59,060 nt of DNA from assembly GCA_028066595.1 (NCBI GenBank), contig JALCBJ010000033.1, positions 8,307 to 67,366 of the forward strand, given 5' to 3'. This document shows, in pieces, positions 1 through 8,443 of this stretch. The notes below the pieces were generated by a model. That model was not told the DNA's origin. It saw only the letters and a program-made list of their open reading frames with translations, and ran no database searches. This stretch comes from Thermoanaerobaculia bacterium (lineage in GTDB: Bacteria; Acidobacteriota; Thermoanaerobaculia; Multivoradales; J023). Made by a program: the position numbers and the translations under genes. Each line of letters starts with the position of its first letter. Position 1 is the stretch's first letter.

Positions 1-55
1 TGGAGAACACTCAGGCGAGTTTCGAAGGCCGCGCGCAGACGGGCGTGACGGCCGA
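1..55. repeat. 55-bp direct repeat, copy 1
   Basis: Positions 1-55 are identical to 164-218, a perfect 55-bp direct repeat with a 163-bp period. The copy begins at the window edge, so it may extend to the left. No gene can be assigned to it. The minus strand stays open through both copies, but the residues it would encode match nothing I recognise. Confidence 0.9.
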
Positions 56-163
56 CACACTGCGACTCGAGAGTCACGCCCGATCGAGCACGGCCGAGAC
101 TGTCTGAGCTGAAGAACCAACCAGGTCTTCGTATCTCGCAGTCAACAGGGACGTTACGCGACC

Positions 164-218
164 TGGAGAACACTCAGGCGAGTTTCGAAGGCCGCGCGCA
201 GACGGGCGTGACGGCCGA
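164..218. repeat. 55-bp direct repeat, copy 2
   Basis: This is the second perfect copy of the repeat at 1-55. Its right end lies 5 bp from the hairpin at 223-257, in the untranslated region behind sppA. Bases 56-163 between the copies show no gene, tRNA or obvious structure. Confidence 0.9.
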
Positions 219-222
219 TCGG

Positions 223-257
223 CTCGGGTCCGTCGGTACGAACCGACCGAACCCGAG
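223..257 (-). terminator. hairpin behind sppA, possible terminator
   Basis: Arm 223-237 and arm 242-257 are complementary, with one mismatch and one bulge, around the 4-nt loop 238-241. The stem is about 14 pairs and GC-rich, and it starts 33 nt after the sppA stop codon. No T-run follows on the minus strand. It may therefore be an mRNA 3'-end stabiliser or a non-canonical terminator. Confidence 0.5.
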
Positions 258-289
258 GTTCCGGCGAATCGATCGCTCCCTGCGAGCGA

Positions 290-2176
290 CTATTCCACGC
301 TGCACAGGCAGTGTGCGTAGACTCCTCGCGGATCATTGAACTGCTGCAAGAACTCGACCCGCTCCTCCACCGCGCGTAGCAGTCGCTGGTCGAGCCGCTG
401 GGCACGCCCTCGCCAGTCGGTATCGCCGGACAGAGCAGCCACCCGCAACACCGAGGCCTCCATCATGTCTACCAAGAGCTGATCCCAATCGTCGAGCTGA
501 CGCTCGATGCGTTTCACGGAGTGCCCGGCACCGAGACCCGCCAATTCTGCGGCCACGCCCACGGCTTCTTCCAGGTCGCCCAACTGGTCGACGAGACCGA
601 GATCCAGGGCGTCCTGACCGCTCCAGATACGTCCGCGGGCCACTTCGTCGACGGACTCGACCTCCATGCCTCGCGCCGCGGCGACGACGCTGAGGAACTG
701 ACGGTAGCCGTGATCGATATTGGAGTGGATGAGCTCGCCCAATTGCGGATCCAGCTCTCGATCGATCCGCAGGTCGCCGGAGAGCCACGTCGTGCCTACA
801 CCGTCGGTGTGGGTGCCGAGATGCTCTGCGATCGGGTCTTCGAAAGTCGGCCACATGCCGAAAATGCCAATCGAGCCGGTAATCGTGTGAGGGCTGGCGA
901 GGATTCGATCCGACGGAGTCGAGATCCAGTAGCCACCGCTGGCCGCGACGCTACCCATGGACACTACGATCGGTTTGCCGTCGGCACGCGCCAACTCGAG
1001 CTCACGGCGGATCACCTCCGAGCCAAAGACGCTGCCGCCGCCGGAGTCGACACGCAGGACGATAGCCTTCACCTCGTCGTCGTAACGAGCCTGGCGAACC
1101 AGACGTGCGGTCGAGTCACCGCCGATCGTGCCCGGAGACTGCGTTCCATCGAGGATGGTGCCAACCGCATAGACCACTCCGACACCGTCGCCGGACTGTG
1201 GATTGCGAAACCGGTCGTCCGCCAACGCGTCGAGATAATCGCCCATCGAGATCTGCTGAAAGGTGTGGTTCTCCTCGTCGCGTCCCACAAGCTCGATCAT
1301 GCGGTCACGGACGAGATCCCGTGGCCCGACGTGATCCACCCAGCCGAGCGCCAGGGGCACCTGTGCCATGTCGCCACCCTGCTCTTCCATGTGACGCGGC
1401 AACTCGGCGATGGCCTGACGAAACTGCTCGGGAGTTTGGTTCCGCAACGGCGCCACCTTCTCCAGATAGCCGTCCCATAGATCGTCGAGCACCGCCAGGC
1501 TGGCGGTCTTGGCGTCTTCGGACATATCGTTGCGCAGGTAGGGTTCGACCGCCGACTTGAACACGTTGACCTCGGGGCGGAAGATGTTCCAGTCGATCTC
1601 GAGACGGTCGATCAGGTCGCGGTGATACTGGCGAAACAATCCATAGCCATCGAGCCACACCGTTCCCTCGTCGTGGAGGTACACCTCATCGGCGTGGACC
1701 GCCAGGTAGTAGCCGTGCTTCGAGAGCCAGTCGCCGCCTGCGACGATCGGTTTGCCCGATTCCTTGAAGTCCTCCACAGCACGCGCGAACCGTTCGAGCT
1801 TGTCCAGCCCGCCACCGGCCAGACCGTCGAAGTCGAGGTAGAGAGCCTGGATCCTCGAGTCGTCTTTGGCCGCGGCGATGGCGTCGAGCAAGTCTTCCAT
1901 CCGAGTTTCCGGGACGGCCTGATCGAGTAGCTCATCCACGGCGCGCTCGAGCGGATCTCCTGTGAGCTCCTCCACAAGGAACCCACTCGGCGCTACCACC
2001 AAGGCGGCTTGTTCGGGCACCATCACCCCATCGCCGCCAGCCAGCACACCGATGAAGAGAAAGAGCAGTACGTAGAAGACGACGTTGAAGACGAATCGAC
2101 GGAAGCCGTCGAACAGGCCGTAGACGAAAGACACGAGACCGAGGCATCCTCGGTTCTTCTTCTGATCTGAGTGCAT
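290..2176 (-). CDS. sppA: signal peptide peptidase SppA, 67K type
   Basis: A 628-residue membrane-bound serine protease of the SppA family, which degrades cleaved signal peptides. I chose the ATG at 2176 (MHSDQKKN); an in-frame ATG at 2242 would add 22 residues unlike the family. One N-terminal membrane segment lies at about residues 28-48. Two SppA/S49 domains follow. The catalytic pair is visible: Lys207 in VFKSAVEPY and Ser413 in SVAASGGYW, close to the E. coli Lys209/Ser409 positions, so the enzyme should be active as a long, duplicated-domain SppA. It is divergent from thyA with about 150 bp between the starts. A hairpin lies behind its stop. Confidence 0.93.
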   Translation of the reverse strand: MHSDQKKNRGCLGLVSFVYGLFDGFRRFVFNVVFYVLLFLFIGVLAGGDGVMVPEQAALVVAPSGFLVEELTGDPLERAVDELLDQAVPETRMEDLLDAIAAAKDDSRIQALYLDFDGLAGGGLDKLERFARAVEDFKESGKPIVAGGDWLSKHGYYLAVHADEVYLHDEGTVWLDGYGLFRQYHRDLIDRLEIDWNIFRPEVNVFKSAVEPYLRNDMSEDAKTASLAVLDDLWDGYLEKVAPLRNQTPEQFRQAIAELPRHMEEQGGDMAQVPLALGWVDHVGPRDLVRDRMIELVGRDEENHTFQQISMGDYLDALADDRFRNPQSGDGVGVVYAVGTILDGTQSPGTIGGDSTARLVRQARYDDEVKAIVLRVDSGGGSVFGSEVIRRELELARADGKPIVVSMGSVAASGGYWISTPSDRILASPHTITGSIGIFGMWPTFEDPIAEHLGTHTDGVGTTWLSGDLRIDRELDPQLGELIHSNIDHGYRQFLSVVAAARGMEVESVDEVARGRIWSGQDALDLGLVDQLGDLEEAVGVAAELAGLGAGHSVKRIERQLDDWDQLLVDMMEASVLRVAALSGDTDWRGRAQRLDQRLLRAVEERVEFLQQFNDPRGVYAHCLCSVE

Positions 2177-2326
2177 GTCGGATCTCCGGATCGATGCAGA
2201 GCCAGCAGGCGGGGGGAGTGGAACGTTGGGGTTCCAGGTCAAGGCGGACGGGGAACGTCCGGCGGCGATCTTACGTTGCCGCGTCGCGAGATGTTCACAC
2301 CACGAACAGCGGATATCATCGAGCCG

Positions 2327-3121
2327 ATGCAGGCCTACCTAGATCTTCTCCGCCGCATTCGTAGCGAGGGCACGTTTCGAGCCGATCGTACCGGAACCGG
2401 CACGTACAGTGTCTTCGGTCACCAGCTGCGGGTGGATCTGGCAAGGGGGTTTCCCCTGCTGACCACAAAGACGGTACACCTCAAGTCGATCGTGCACGAG
2501 CTTCTCTGGTTCATCCGAGGTTCCACGAACGTCAGCTACCTACAGGAAAACGGTGTTTCGATCTGGGACGAATGGGCTGCCGCCGACGGTGAGCTGGGAC
2601 CGATCTATGGCTACCAGTGGCGCTCGTGGCCAACCCCCGACGGTGACCACGTAGACCAGCTGGCCGAAGTCATCGACGGGCTCCGGGCAAACCCAGATTC
2701 CCGCCGGCACATCGTCAGCGCCTGGAACGTGGCCGACATACCAAGAATGGCGCTTCCGCCCTGCCATACGCTGTTTCAGTTCTACGTCGCCGAGGGAAAG
2801 CTCTCCTGCCAGCTCTACCAGAGAAGTGCCGACGTTTTCCTGGGAGTGCCTTTCAACATCGCCTCCTACGCCCTGCTGACGTTGATGGTGGCACAGGTAG
2901 TCGATCTTCAGCCCGGTGACTTCGTCCACACCTATGGAGATCTTCATCTCTACGCCAATCACGTGGAGCAGGCGGATCTACAGCTCCAAAGAGAGCCCCG
3001 TCCTCTGCCCCGGATGCACCTCGATCCGAGCGTGCGGAATATCGACGAGTTCCGCTATGAGCACTTCAAGCTCGAGGGATACGATCCTCATCCGCGCATC
3101 AAGGCGCCCATCGCGGTCTGA
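2327..3121 (+). CDS. thyA: thymidylate synthase
   Basis: A 264-residue protein, the same length as E. coli ThyA. It makes dTMP from dUMP using methylene-tetrahydrofolate and releases dihydrofolate. The catalytic Cys146 sits in [12 protein letters not shown] at the same number as in E. coli. Other conserved stretches are [19 protein letters not shown] and the C-terminal IKAPIAV. The ATG at 2327 gives the family N-terminus MQAYLDLL; the reading frame is open upstream to 2171, but nothing conserved lies there. The next gene starts 22 bp downstream and carries a DHFR domain, the enzyme that recycles the dihydrofolate made here. Confidence 0.97.
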   Translation: MQAYLDLLRRIRSEGTFRADRTGTGTYSVFGHQLRVDLARGFPLLTTKTVHLKSIVHELLWFIRGSTNVSYLQENGVSIWDEWAAADGELGPIYGYQWRSWPTPDGDHVDQLAEVIDGLRANPDSRRHIVSAWNVADIPRMALPPCHTLFQFYVAEGKLSCQLYQRSADVFLGVPFNIASYALLTLMVAQVVDLQPGDFVHTYGDLHLYANHVEQADLQLQREPRPLPRMHLDPSVRNIDEFRYEHFKLEGYDPHPRIKAPIAV

Positions 3122-3143
3122 GAAGTCCCTGACCTGAGTCGAC

Positions 3144-4295
3144 ATGAGATCGATCGAGATGATCGTGGCGATGGCCGAGAACGGGGTTATCGGCCGAGAC
3201 GGCGACCTGCCCTGGCGTCTGTCGGGAGATCTGCGTCACTTCAAGCGCCTGACCACGGGCCACTCTCTGCTCATGGGCCGCCGCACCTGGGAGTCTCTCC
3301 CCGGAGTGCTGCCCAAACGGCGTCATATCGTCCTCAGCCGCAACGTCTCGAGAAACGCCCCGTTACCTACATCCTTGGTGCACGCCGGATCCATCGCAGA
3401 GGCTGTCGAGTACTTCCTTGAGTCGGCGGGGGCCGGAGAGCGACTCTTCGCCATAGGCGGCGCCGGGATCTACGAGCAGGTATGGGATCTATCGTCCGAG
3501 CTACATCTCACCAGGGTCCACGCCCAGGTGGAGGGCGACACCTACTTCCCTTCTCTCGACCTGCGCCATTGGTTCAAGCGAGATTCGCAGCGCCACGAGG
3601 TCGACGATCGCAACGACTACCCGTTCACGATCGAGCACTGGACGCGAGATCAAGATCCAACCGAGGTCGACGTCTCGACCTGTGGGGACGTCGGTTGGGA
3701 ACCGATTCGCCGATTGCTGGCTGACTTCGCATTGCAGGTTCAGGTCAGCGAGCCCGGTCGTCCGATTCCGGCGACATTCTGGGGCGAGCCCGAGGCGGGC
3801 ATCCGGGGCGACGTGGTGTTCGCCCGCGACGACACCCCGATCCACTCTCTGCTCCACGAGGCCTGCCACGCCATTCTCGTTGATGACGAACGCCGAGCCG
3901 ATCTCGACATCGACGCGGGTGGCGATCAACAGGAAGAAGACGCCGTCTGCGTCCTACAAATGCTACTCGCGGATCGCCTGCCTGGTGTCGGACGGAAACG
4001 CGTTGCCGCCGACATGGACGCCTGGGGCTATAGCTTCCTTGCCGGATCTGCCACCGGCTTCCTAGAACGAGACGCAGTGGCCGCATGGGATCTTCTCCGC
4101 AATCGGCTGGGTGCCGACGTCCTCGCAACGATCTCTTCCCGGAACCCGGGGAGCGAACCCGCCTCCGTAGAGCCAGCCGACGAAAGTCGCGGCGGTCAGC
4201 GGCGCCTTCGGAGTCCGAACTCCACAAACGCGGACGAGCTCGCGGACGTTCAGAACCTTCGACCGGAGCCCGGCGCCGAAGAGCACGGGGCGTGA
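3144..4295 (+). CDS. folA: dihydrofolate reductase fused to an HExxH domain
   Basis: A 383-residue protein. Residues 1-167 are a complete DHFR, which reduces dihydrofolate with NADPH. Visible DHFR marks are GVIGRDGDLPW, the acidic Asp29, GRRTWESL and IGGAGIYEQ. Residues about 183-325 form a second domain unrelated to DHFR, with HEACH at 238-242 (an HExxH zinc motif), AGGDQQEEDAV about 20 residues on, and DMDAWGYSF at about 290-298. The last 60 residues look disordered. I recall stand-alone proteins with this second domain in gammaproteobacteria, without a known function. The frame runs unbroken through the junction, so the fusion looks real. The start is the first ATG after thyA; the ribosome site is weak. 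Confidence 0.9.
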   Translation: MRSIEMIVAMAENGVIGRDGDLPWRLSGDLRHFKRLTTGHSLLMGRRTWESLPGVLPKRRHIVLSRNVSRNAPLPTSLVHAGSIAEAVEYFLESAGAGERLFAIGGAGIYEQVWDLSSELHLTRVHAQVEGDTYFPSLDLRHWFKRDSQRHEVDDRNDYPFTIEHWTRDQDPTEVDVSTCGDVGWEPIRRLLADFALQVQVSEPGRPIPATFWGEPEAGIRGDVVFARDDTPIHSLLHEACHAILVDDERRADLDIDAGGDQQEEDAVCVLQMLLADRLPGVGRKRVAADMDAWGYSFLAGSATGFLERDAVAAWDLLRNRLGADVLATISSRNPGSEPASVEPADESRGGQRRLRSPNSTNADELADVQNLRPEPGAEEHGA

Positions 4296-4309
4296 TACCT
4301 TCCGCTGCC

Positions 4310-5428
4310 ATGTCCGGGCAGCTGGACGGATCCAATTCCCTAGAGCTCGAGAACGACGTCTCGATGGCGGGCCTCACCACGCTGGCAGTCGGTGGCCCGG
4401 CCCGTTACGTCGCCACGTGTCGAGACACGGCAGGCATCCATGCGGCCCTCGATTTCGCCCGTCGGGAGAGGCTGCCGGTCTTCCTTCTGGGCGGTGGCTC
4501 CAATCTGTTGGTTTCCGATGGTGGATTCGATGGCCTGGTGCTCCGCATCTCGGATTCGAGCCTTCACCTGAACAAGGATGGTGCGGATCACGTGGAGGTG
4601 TCGGTCGGCGCCGGCGCGCGATGGGATCCCTTCGTGGCCCGCTGCGTCCACGAGGGTTTGGCCGGGATCGAATGCCTATCCGGCATCCCGGGATTGGCGG
4701 GAGCAGCGCCGATCCAGAACATCGGCGCCTACGGCCAGGAGGTGTCGGAGTCCGTCCTGGCGGTCGATGTCCTCGACCTGAAGTCCGGACGCACCCAGCG
4801 ACTGGCGAGCGAGCAGTGCCAGTTCGGCTATCGCACCAGCCGATTCAAGGCAGTCCGCGAGCGACGCGGGCAACCCGGCTACGCAGTCCTGAAGGTGCAT
4901 CTGCGTCTGCGGCGCAAGGACGAAGGCGCGGTCCGCTATCCCGATCTGGAGCGCCGTCTGCGAACGACCAAGAGCCCGGCCGCCCCACCGTTGGCGGAGG
5001 TGCGCCGGGTGGTGCTCGAGATCCGTCGGGAGAAATCTATGGTCATCGATCCCGAGCTCGCGGATCCGGGCGATCCCAATCGGCGAAGCGCCGGGTCGTT
5101 CTTCGTCAACCCGGTCGTAGATGCCGACGCTGCCACCGCCGTACTCCAGCGTGCCCAGGAGCTGGACGCTGGCGATCCTCATCGCTGGCCGATGGCCGAC
5201 GGGCGCACCAAGTTCTCCGCTGCCTGGCTGATCGAGGCGTCGGGATTCGGCAAGGGGTACCGCAAGGGCCGGGCCGCCATCTCCACCCGCCACGCTCTCG
5301 CGCTGGTGAACCTGGGCGGCGCACAGGCCGCGGAGCTCATGGCGTTGGCGGAAGAGATCCGTTCCGGCGTCTCCTCGTCCTTTGGCGTGCGCTTGACACC
5401 CGAGCCGGTCTTGCTGGGCTTCTCCTGA
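4310..5428 (+). CDS. murB: UDP-N-acetylenolpyruvoylglucosamine reductase
   Basis: A 372-residue FAD enzyme of peptidoglycan precursor synthesis. It reduces UDP-GlcNAc-enolpyruvate to UDP-MurNAc in the cytoplasm. The FAD-binding N-terminus shows TTLAVGGPARY and LGGGSNLLVSD. SGIPGLAGAAPIQNIGAYGQE follows, and RRSAGSFFVNP carries the proton-donor serine. The C-terminal EPVLLGFS supplies the conserved late glutamate. The ATG at 4310 was chosen because the 75 residues upstream in the same frame are arginine-rich shadow coding for the preceding gene. The start lies 14 bp after the DHFR fusion stop, so the genes are probably cotranscribed. Confidence 0.95.
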   Translation: MSGQLDGSNSLELENDVSMAGLTTLAVGGPARYVATCRDTAGIHAALDFARRERLPVFLLGGGSNLLVSDGGFDGLVLRISDSSLHLNKDGADHVEVSVGAGARWDPFVARCVHEGLAGIECLSGIPGLAGAAPIQNIGAYGQEVSESVLAVDVLDLKSGRTQRLASEQCQFGYRTSRFKAVRERRGQPGYAVLKVHLRLRRKDEGAVRYPDLERRLRTTKSPAAPPLAEVRRVVLEIRREKSMVIDPELADPGDPNRRSAGSFFVNPVVDADAATAVLQRAQELDAGDPHRWPMADGRTKFSAAWLIEASGFGKGYRKGRAAISTRHALALVNLGGAQAAELMALAEEIRSGVSSSFGVRLTPEPVLLGFS

Positions 5429-5519
5429 GAACGGCCTCCCGTCACCTCCGAATCCGCGGACTCTGCGTTCCGCCTATCGGGGGCCCTTCCACCTCACGAA
5501 CCGCCTCCACGACTATCCT

Positions 5520-6251
5520 ATGAAACGAGCCGAGAAAGCAGCACGCATCGTCGAGATCCTGGAAGATCTCTTCCCGGAGACACCGATTCCCCTGAACCAC
5601 AGAGATCCATTCACCCTGTTGGTGGCAGTCGTGCTGTCCGCGCAGACCACCGACAAGAAGGTGAACGAGGTGACACCGGCACTCTTCGCGGAAGCAGCCA
5701 CACCGCAGGCCATGGCGATGCTCTCGGTGGAGACGATCCGCGACCATATCCGCCAACTGGGTCTAGCGCCACAGAAGGCGAAGAATCTGAAGGCAGCGGC
5801 GAAGCTCCTGGTGGAGCGACACGACGGCGTCGTGCCCCAGACCTTCGAAGAGCTAGAAGCCCTCCCGGGCGTCGGCCACAAAACGGCGTCGGTGGTCATG
5901 TCTCAGGCCTTCGGACATCCCGCCTTCCCGGTCGACACTCACATTCATCGTCTGGCGGACCGATGGGGGCTCTCCGATGGAAGGAGTGTGGACAAGACCG
6001 AACGCGATCTCAAGAAGATCTTCGACGAGTCGCTGTGGAACAAACTCCACCTACAGATCATCTACTTCGGCCGCGAATACTGTCCGGCCCGGTACCACGA
6101 TCTTTCCACCTGCCCGATCTGCTCGTGGGCAGCCACCAAGAAGCGCATGCGTGAGGAAGCGAAGCGCGACGGGCGCCGAGCTTCCCGACGGCCGAGTGGC
6201 TCGTCCCCGTCGATACCGACGAAGGAGCCTCCGAGCGTGGCGACTACGTGA
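5520..6251 (+). CDS. nth: endonuclease III (base-excision repair glycosylase/lyase)
   Basis: A 243-residue HhH-GPD DNA glycosylase for oxidised pyrimidines. The helix-hairpin-helix LPGVGHKTASVV carries the catalytic Lys121, and Asp139 sits in VDTHIHRLADR. The C-terminal iron-sulfur loop is unusual: C188-x9-C198-x2-C201 with no fourth cysteine, against C-x6-C-x2-C-x5-C in E. coli. I recall similar three-cysteine tails (CPARxHD...CPICSW) in other bacteria. After about residue 217 the protein becomes an Arg/Ser/Pro-rich tail, while another frame looks more like coding DNA (see 6155-6358). Confidence 0.92.
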   Translation: MKRAEKAARIVEILEDLFPETPIPLNHRDPFTLLVAVVLSAQTTDKKVNEVTPALFAEAATPQAMAMLSVETIRDHIRQLGLAPQKAKNLKAAAKLLVERHDGVVPQTFEELEALPGVGHKTASVVMSQAFGHPAFPVDTHIHRLADRWGLSDGRSVDKTERDLKKIFDESLWNKLHLQIIYFGREYCPARYHDLSTCPICSWAATKKRMREEAKRDGRRASRRPSGSSPSIPTKEPPSVATT

Positions 6252-6358
6252 TCAACCACGGTTGGAGCCGGGACGGCAAGGAACTCCGCTTCTTCCAAAC
6301 CGGTCGCGACCTGGATCAACTGCGTGAGCGTCGCTCGACGGAACGGTCCGTGCACTGA
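6155..6358 (+). other. possible small overlapping reading frame or frameshifted nth tail
   Basis: A frame shifted relative to nth is open from 6155 to the stop at 6356-6358. Its translation (AEWLVPVDTDEGASERGDYV, then INHGWSRDGKELRFF) has mixed composition and G/C-rich third positions. The nth frame over the same DNA is Arg/Ser/Pro-rich. It has no ATG. A GTG at 6248 overlaps the nth stop as GTGA and would give a 36-residue coupled peptide. It could be a short gene, a real or sequencing frameshift in nth, or chance. I do not recognise the sequence. Confidence 0.35.
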
Positions 6359-6394
6359 TGGACGGGCCTACAGACGCCCTAGGATCGCCAGGTT

Positions 6395-7855
6395 CTACTG
6401 CGGCCCCACCAGCAGTGTGACGTCACGCGCCTCGGCACCGAGCCCGTTGTCGTCCAATGCCTCCACGATCAGCGCGACATGCCCTCCCAGCATGACCACG
6501 CCGCCCTGAACGGTGGCCGGCCTACCCGGCCGGGCAACGACGCGCCGGAAGCCTTGGAAGGTATCTTCGGACTGGCGCGCGGCCTCCGCCACCTCTTCGG
6601 AGGCCCCGGTGATCACCTTGGCGAGTGCGATGAGGTCATACTCCTGCTTGGCGTAGAGGGCCACCTGTCCCTCGCCCACCGTAAGCGTAGCCTCCACCCG
6701 CGGACTGCCGCCGCCCTGGAAAGGCATGGCCGGATCGGTCTCGCCCAGTCGCACCAAGGCAGTGCCACGCACCGATTCGTAGGTAAACCGGCACGAAACC
6801 TCGGCGCGTCGATGCGTGCCGGTCTTCCAGGTGCAACGTCCTTTTTGGCCGCGGATCGTTCCCGACGTTGCTCCCACCCTCTCGACCAGATCGCCCGGGG
6901 CTTCGAGATGGGTTTGTCGCAGCCGTTCGAGAGTGTCCAAGAAATCGAGCGTTTCGGCCACCTCGGGTTCGAACTGAACTCGAAGGTCCTGACGGTCCCG
7001 AAGTCCGAGGGGCGCTGCCCGCAAGCCGGTGCGACTGAGGTCGAGGCTCATGAGCTCGGGAAACCCGTCAGGATCGAGAGCGACATCTGACTGCAGGGGA
7101 TTGCTCGACAGGTAGAGCCCTCGCAGCGACGGCAGGTCAGGCAAGCCGATGAGACGCTTCAGTCCGACATTCGACAAGTGCAGGCGTTCCAGGGCGTCGA
7201 GTCCGGCCAGGCCATCGAGCGATGCCAACTGATTTCCCGAGAGGAAGAGTTCCGAAAGCGCTGCAGGATCGAAGCGCGGCGCGGACTGCAAGCCGCAATG
7301 GGTCAGGCTGACGGTCTGCAGCGCGAGAGCGGAAAGATCCAGGTTGTCCGGCAGATCGGCGCCATGGATCGACAGCGATCGCAGCTCCGGCAAGTCCGAC
7401 AACTCGAGATGTCGAAGCGACTCGTTTTCGGACAGGACTTCCAAGACTGCCAGCGACTCGAGCCCATGCAGTCGCAGTCTCGGAAAGGATCCCGAGAGGC
7501 GCAGCGCTCTGAGGTGGTCGAGTCGGCCCACCCCTTCCGTATCGGTGACCCCAGCGAGTGAGAGTCGCGTAGTCCTGCCGTTCTCGATCTTGGCGTACGG
7601 ATCGGCCCCATACTCCCGATCCTCTGGCAGGAGCGAGAGCTCCGCTGGAGATATGTCACAGGCGACGAGTAGTGAGTCCATCGCCTCGCGGTCCGACGCG
7701 GCGAGCGCGATGTCGCCGTTCAAGACAGCTTCATAGGTTGGCGGCTTCGCGCAACCGAAGAGCCAGGACGCCAGGCTCATGGTCGCCACCAGCCGCCACC
7801 ATCTGAGCGACGGGCGGGGCTGCCGGCGAGTCGCCTCGATGAGAGATCGACCCAC
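6395..7855 (-). CDS. leucine-rich-repeat lipoprotein
   Basis: About 486 residues from a GTG at 7855, the best start because it gives a basic n-region (RRQPRPSLRWWR) before the hydrophobic stretch and the lipobox LFGC. The ATG at 7780 would leave only MSLASWLFGC. An upstream ATG at 7975 is also possible. After the lipid-attachment cysteine come about ten leucine-rich repeats in the middle of the protein, with patterns such as LSELFLSGNQLASLDGL and LPSLRGLYLSSNPL. A C-terminal domain of about 180 residues is not recognised. It is probably anchored in the outer membrane or periplasmic face and binds a partner. It converges on nth; function unknown. Confidence 0.75.
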   Translation of the reverse strand: MGRSLIEATRRQPRPSLRWWRLVATMSLASWLFGCAKPPTYEAVLNGDIALAASDREAMDSLLVACDISPAELSLLPEDREYGADPYAKIENGRTTRLSLAGVTDTEGVGRLDHLRALRLSGSFPRLRLHGLESLAVLEVLSENESLRHLELSDLPELRSLSIHGADLPDNLDLSALALQTVSLTHCGLQSAPRFDPAALSELFLSGNQLASLDGLAGLDALERLHLSNVGLKRLIGLPDLPSLRGLYLSSNPLQSDVALDPDGFPELMSLDLSRTGLRAAPLGLRDRQDLRVQFEPEVAETLDFLDTLERLRQTHLEAPGDLVERVGATSGTIRGQKGRCTWKTGTHRRAEVSCRFTYESVRGTALVRLGETDPAMPFQGGGSPRVEATLTVGEGQVALYAKQEYDLIALAKVITGASEEVAEAARQSEDTFQGFRRVVARPGRPATVQGGVVMLGGHVALIVEALDDNGLGAEARDVTLLVGPQ

Positions 7856-8002
7856 CGAGAACTGGCCGTGACACGACAGGTTGGCGCCCACGGGATCCCG
7901 AACCACACTATGCACCTTCGAAACGCCGGGGCGTCTTCCTGCCCGCGATTCGCCACAGCAGGATAGTTGTCGCACGCGTCTCCCAAACCATTCGGCTCCG
8001 CC

Positions 8003-8443
8003 TCAGCTCGTTCGGTCCGATCCGCTGGCCGAAAACGAGTGACGCCCCCAAGCCTTGCCGCCAGCCACCAGGTAGCCCGCCGCAACGCCTCCGAGGCTGA
8101 CGCCACCGGCAGCCGCTCCGCCCATGGCGACGACACCGAGCGAGGCGCCGCCCAAGGCCACCAGGCCGACTGCGACGCCACCCAACGCAAAGACACCACG
8201 GGCCCGACCACCCATGGCAAAGATGCCAGAGGCTGAGCCTCCCACGGCCAAGAACCCGCGGGCGTCTCCACCCAGAGCGACCACACCACGGGCGCGATCA
8301 CCGAGGGCGATGATCCCCTCCGCGACGCCGCAGCTCTCGCCTGCCGCCTCGTCCGCACCAAAAGCGATGGCGACGAGCGGCCGATGTCCTACACGAGCTT
8401 CCGTCGTCCTTCGAACTCTTCTCTTACGCAGACTCTGCGCCAT
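8003..8443 (-). CDS. glycine-rich decapeptide-repeat protein
   Basis: A 146-residue protein with no enzyme motif. Roughly residues 45-130 consist of about eight tandem ten-residue units of the form G-hydrophobic-hydrophobic-A-hydrophobic-G-G-x-A-x, for example GVVALGGDARG, GIFAMGGRARG and GVFALGGVAVG. The N-terminus is basic (MAQSLRKRRVRR). The regular period and alternation of small and hydrophobic residues suggest a repetitive fold, either a beta-solenoid-like rod or a membrane-associated stack; both are inference. A strong ribosome site (AGGGGAGG) precedes the ATG at 8443, inside the 3' end of queG, with a 20-nt overlap that suggests coupling. Its function is unknown. Confidence 0.7.
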   Translation of the reverse strand: MAQSLRKRRVRRTTEARVGHRPLVAIAFGADEAAGESCGVAEGIIALGDRARGVVALGGDARGFLAVGGSASGIFAMGGRARGVFALGGVAVGLVALGGASLGVVAMGGAAAGGVSLGGVAAGYLVAGGKAWGRHSFSASGSDRTS

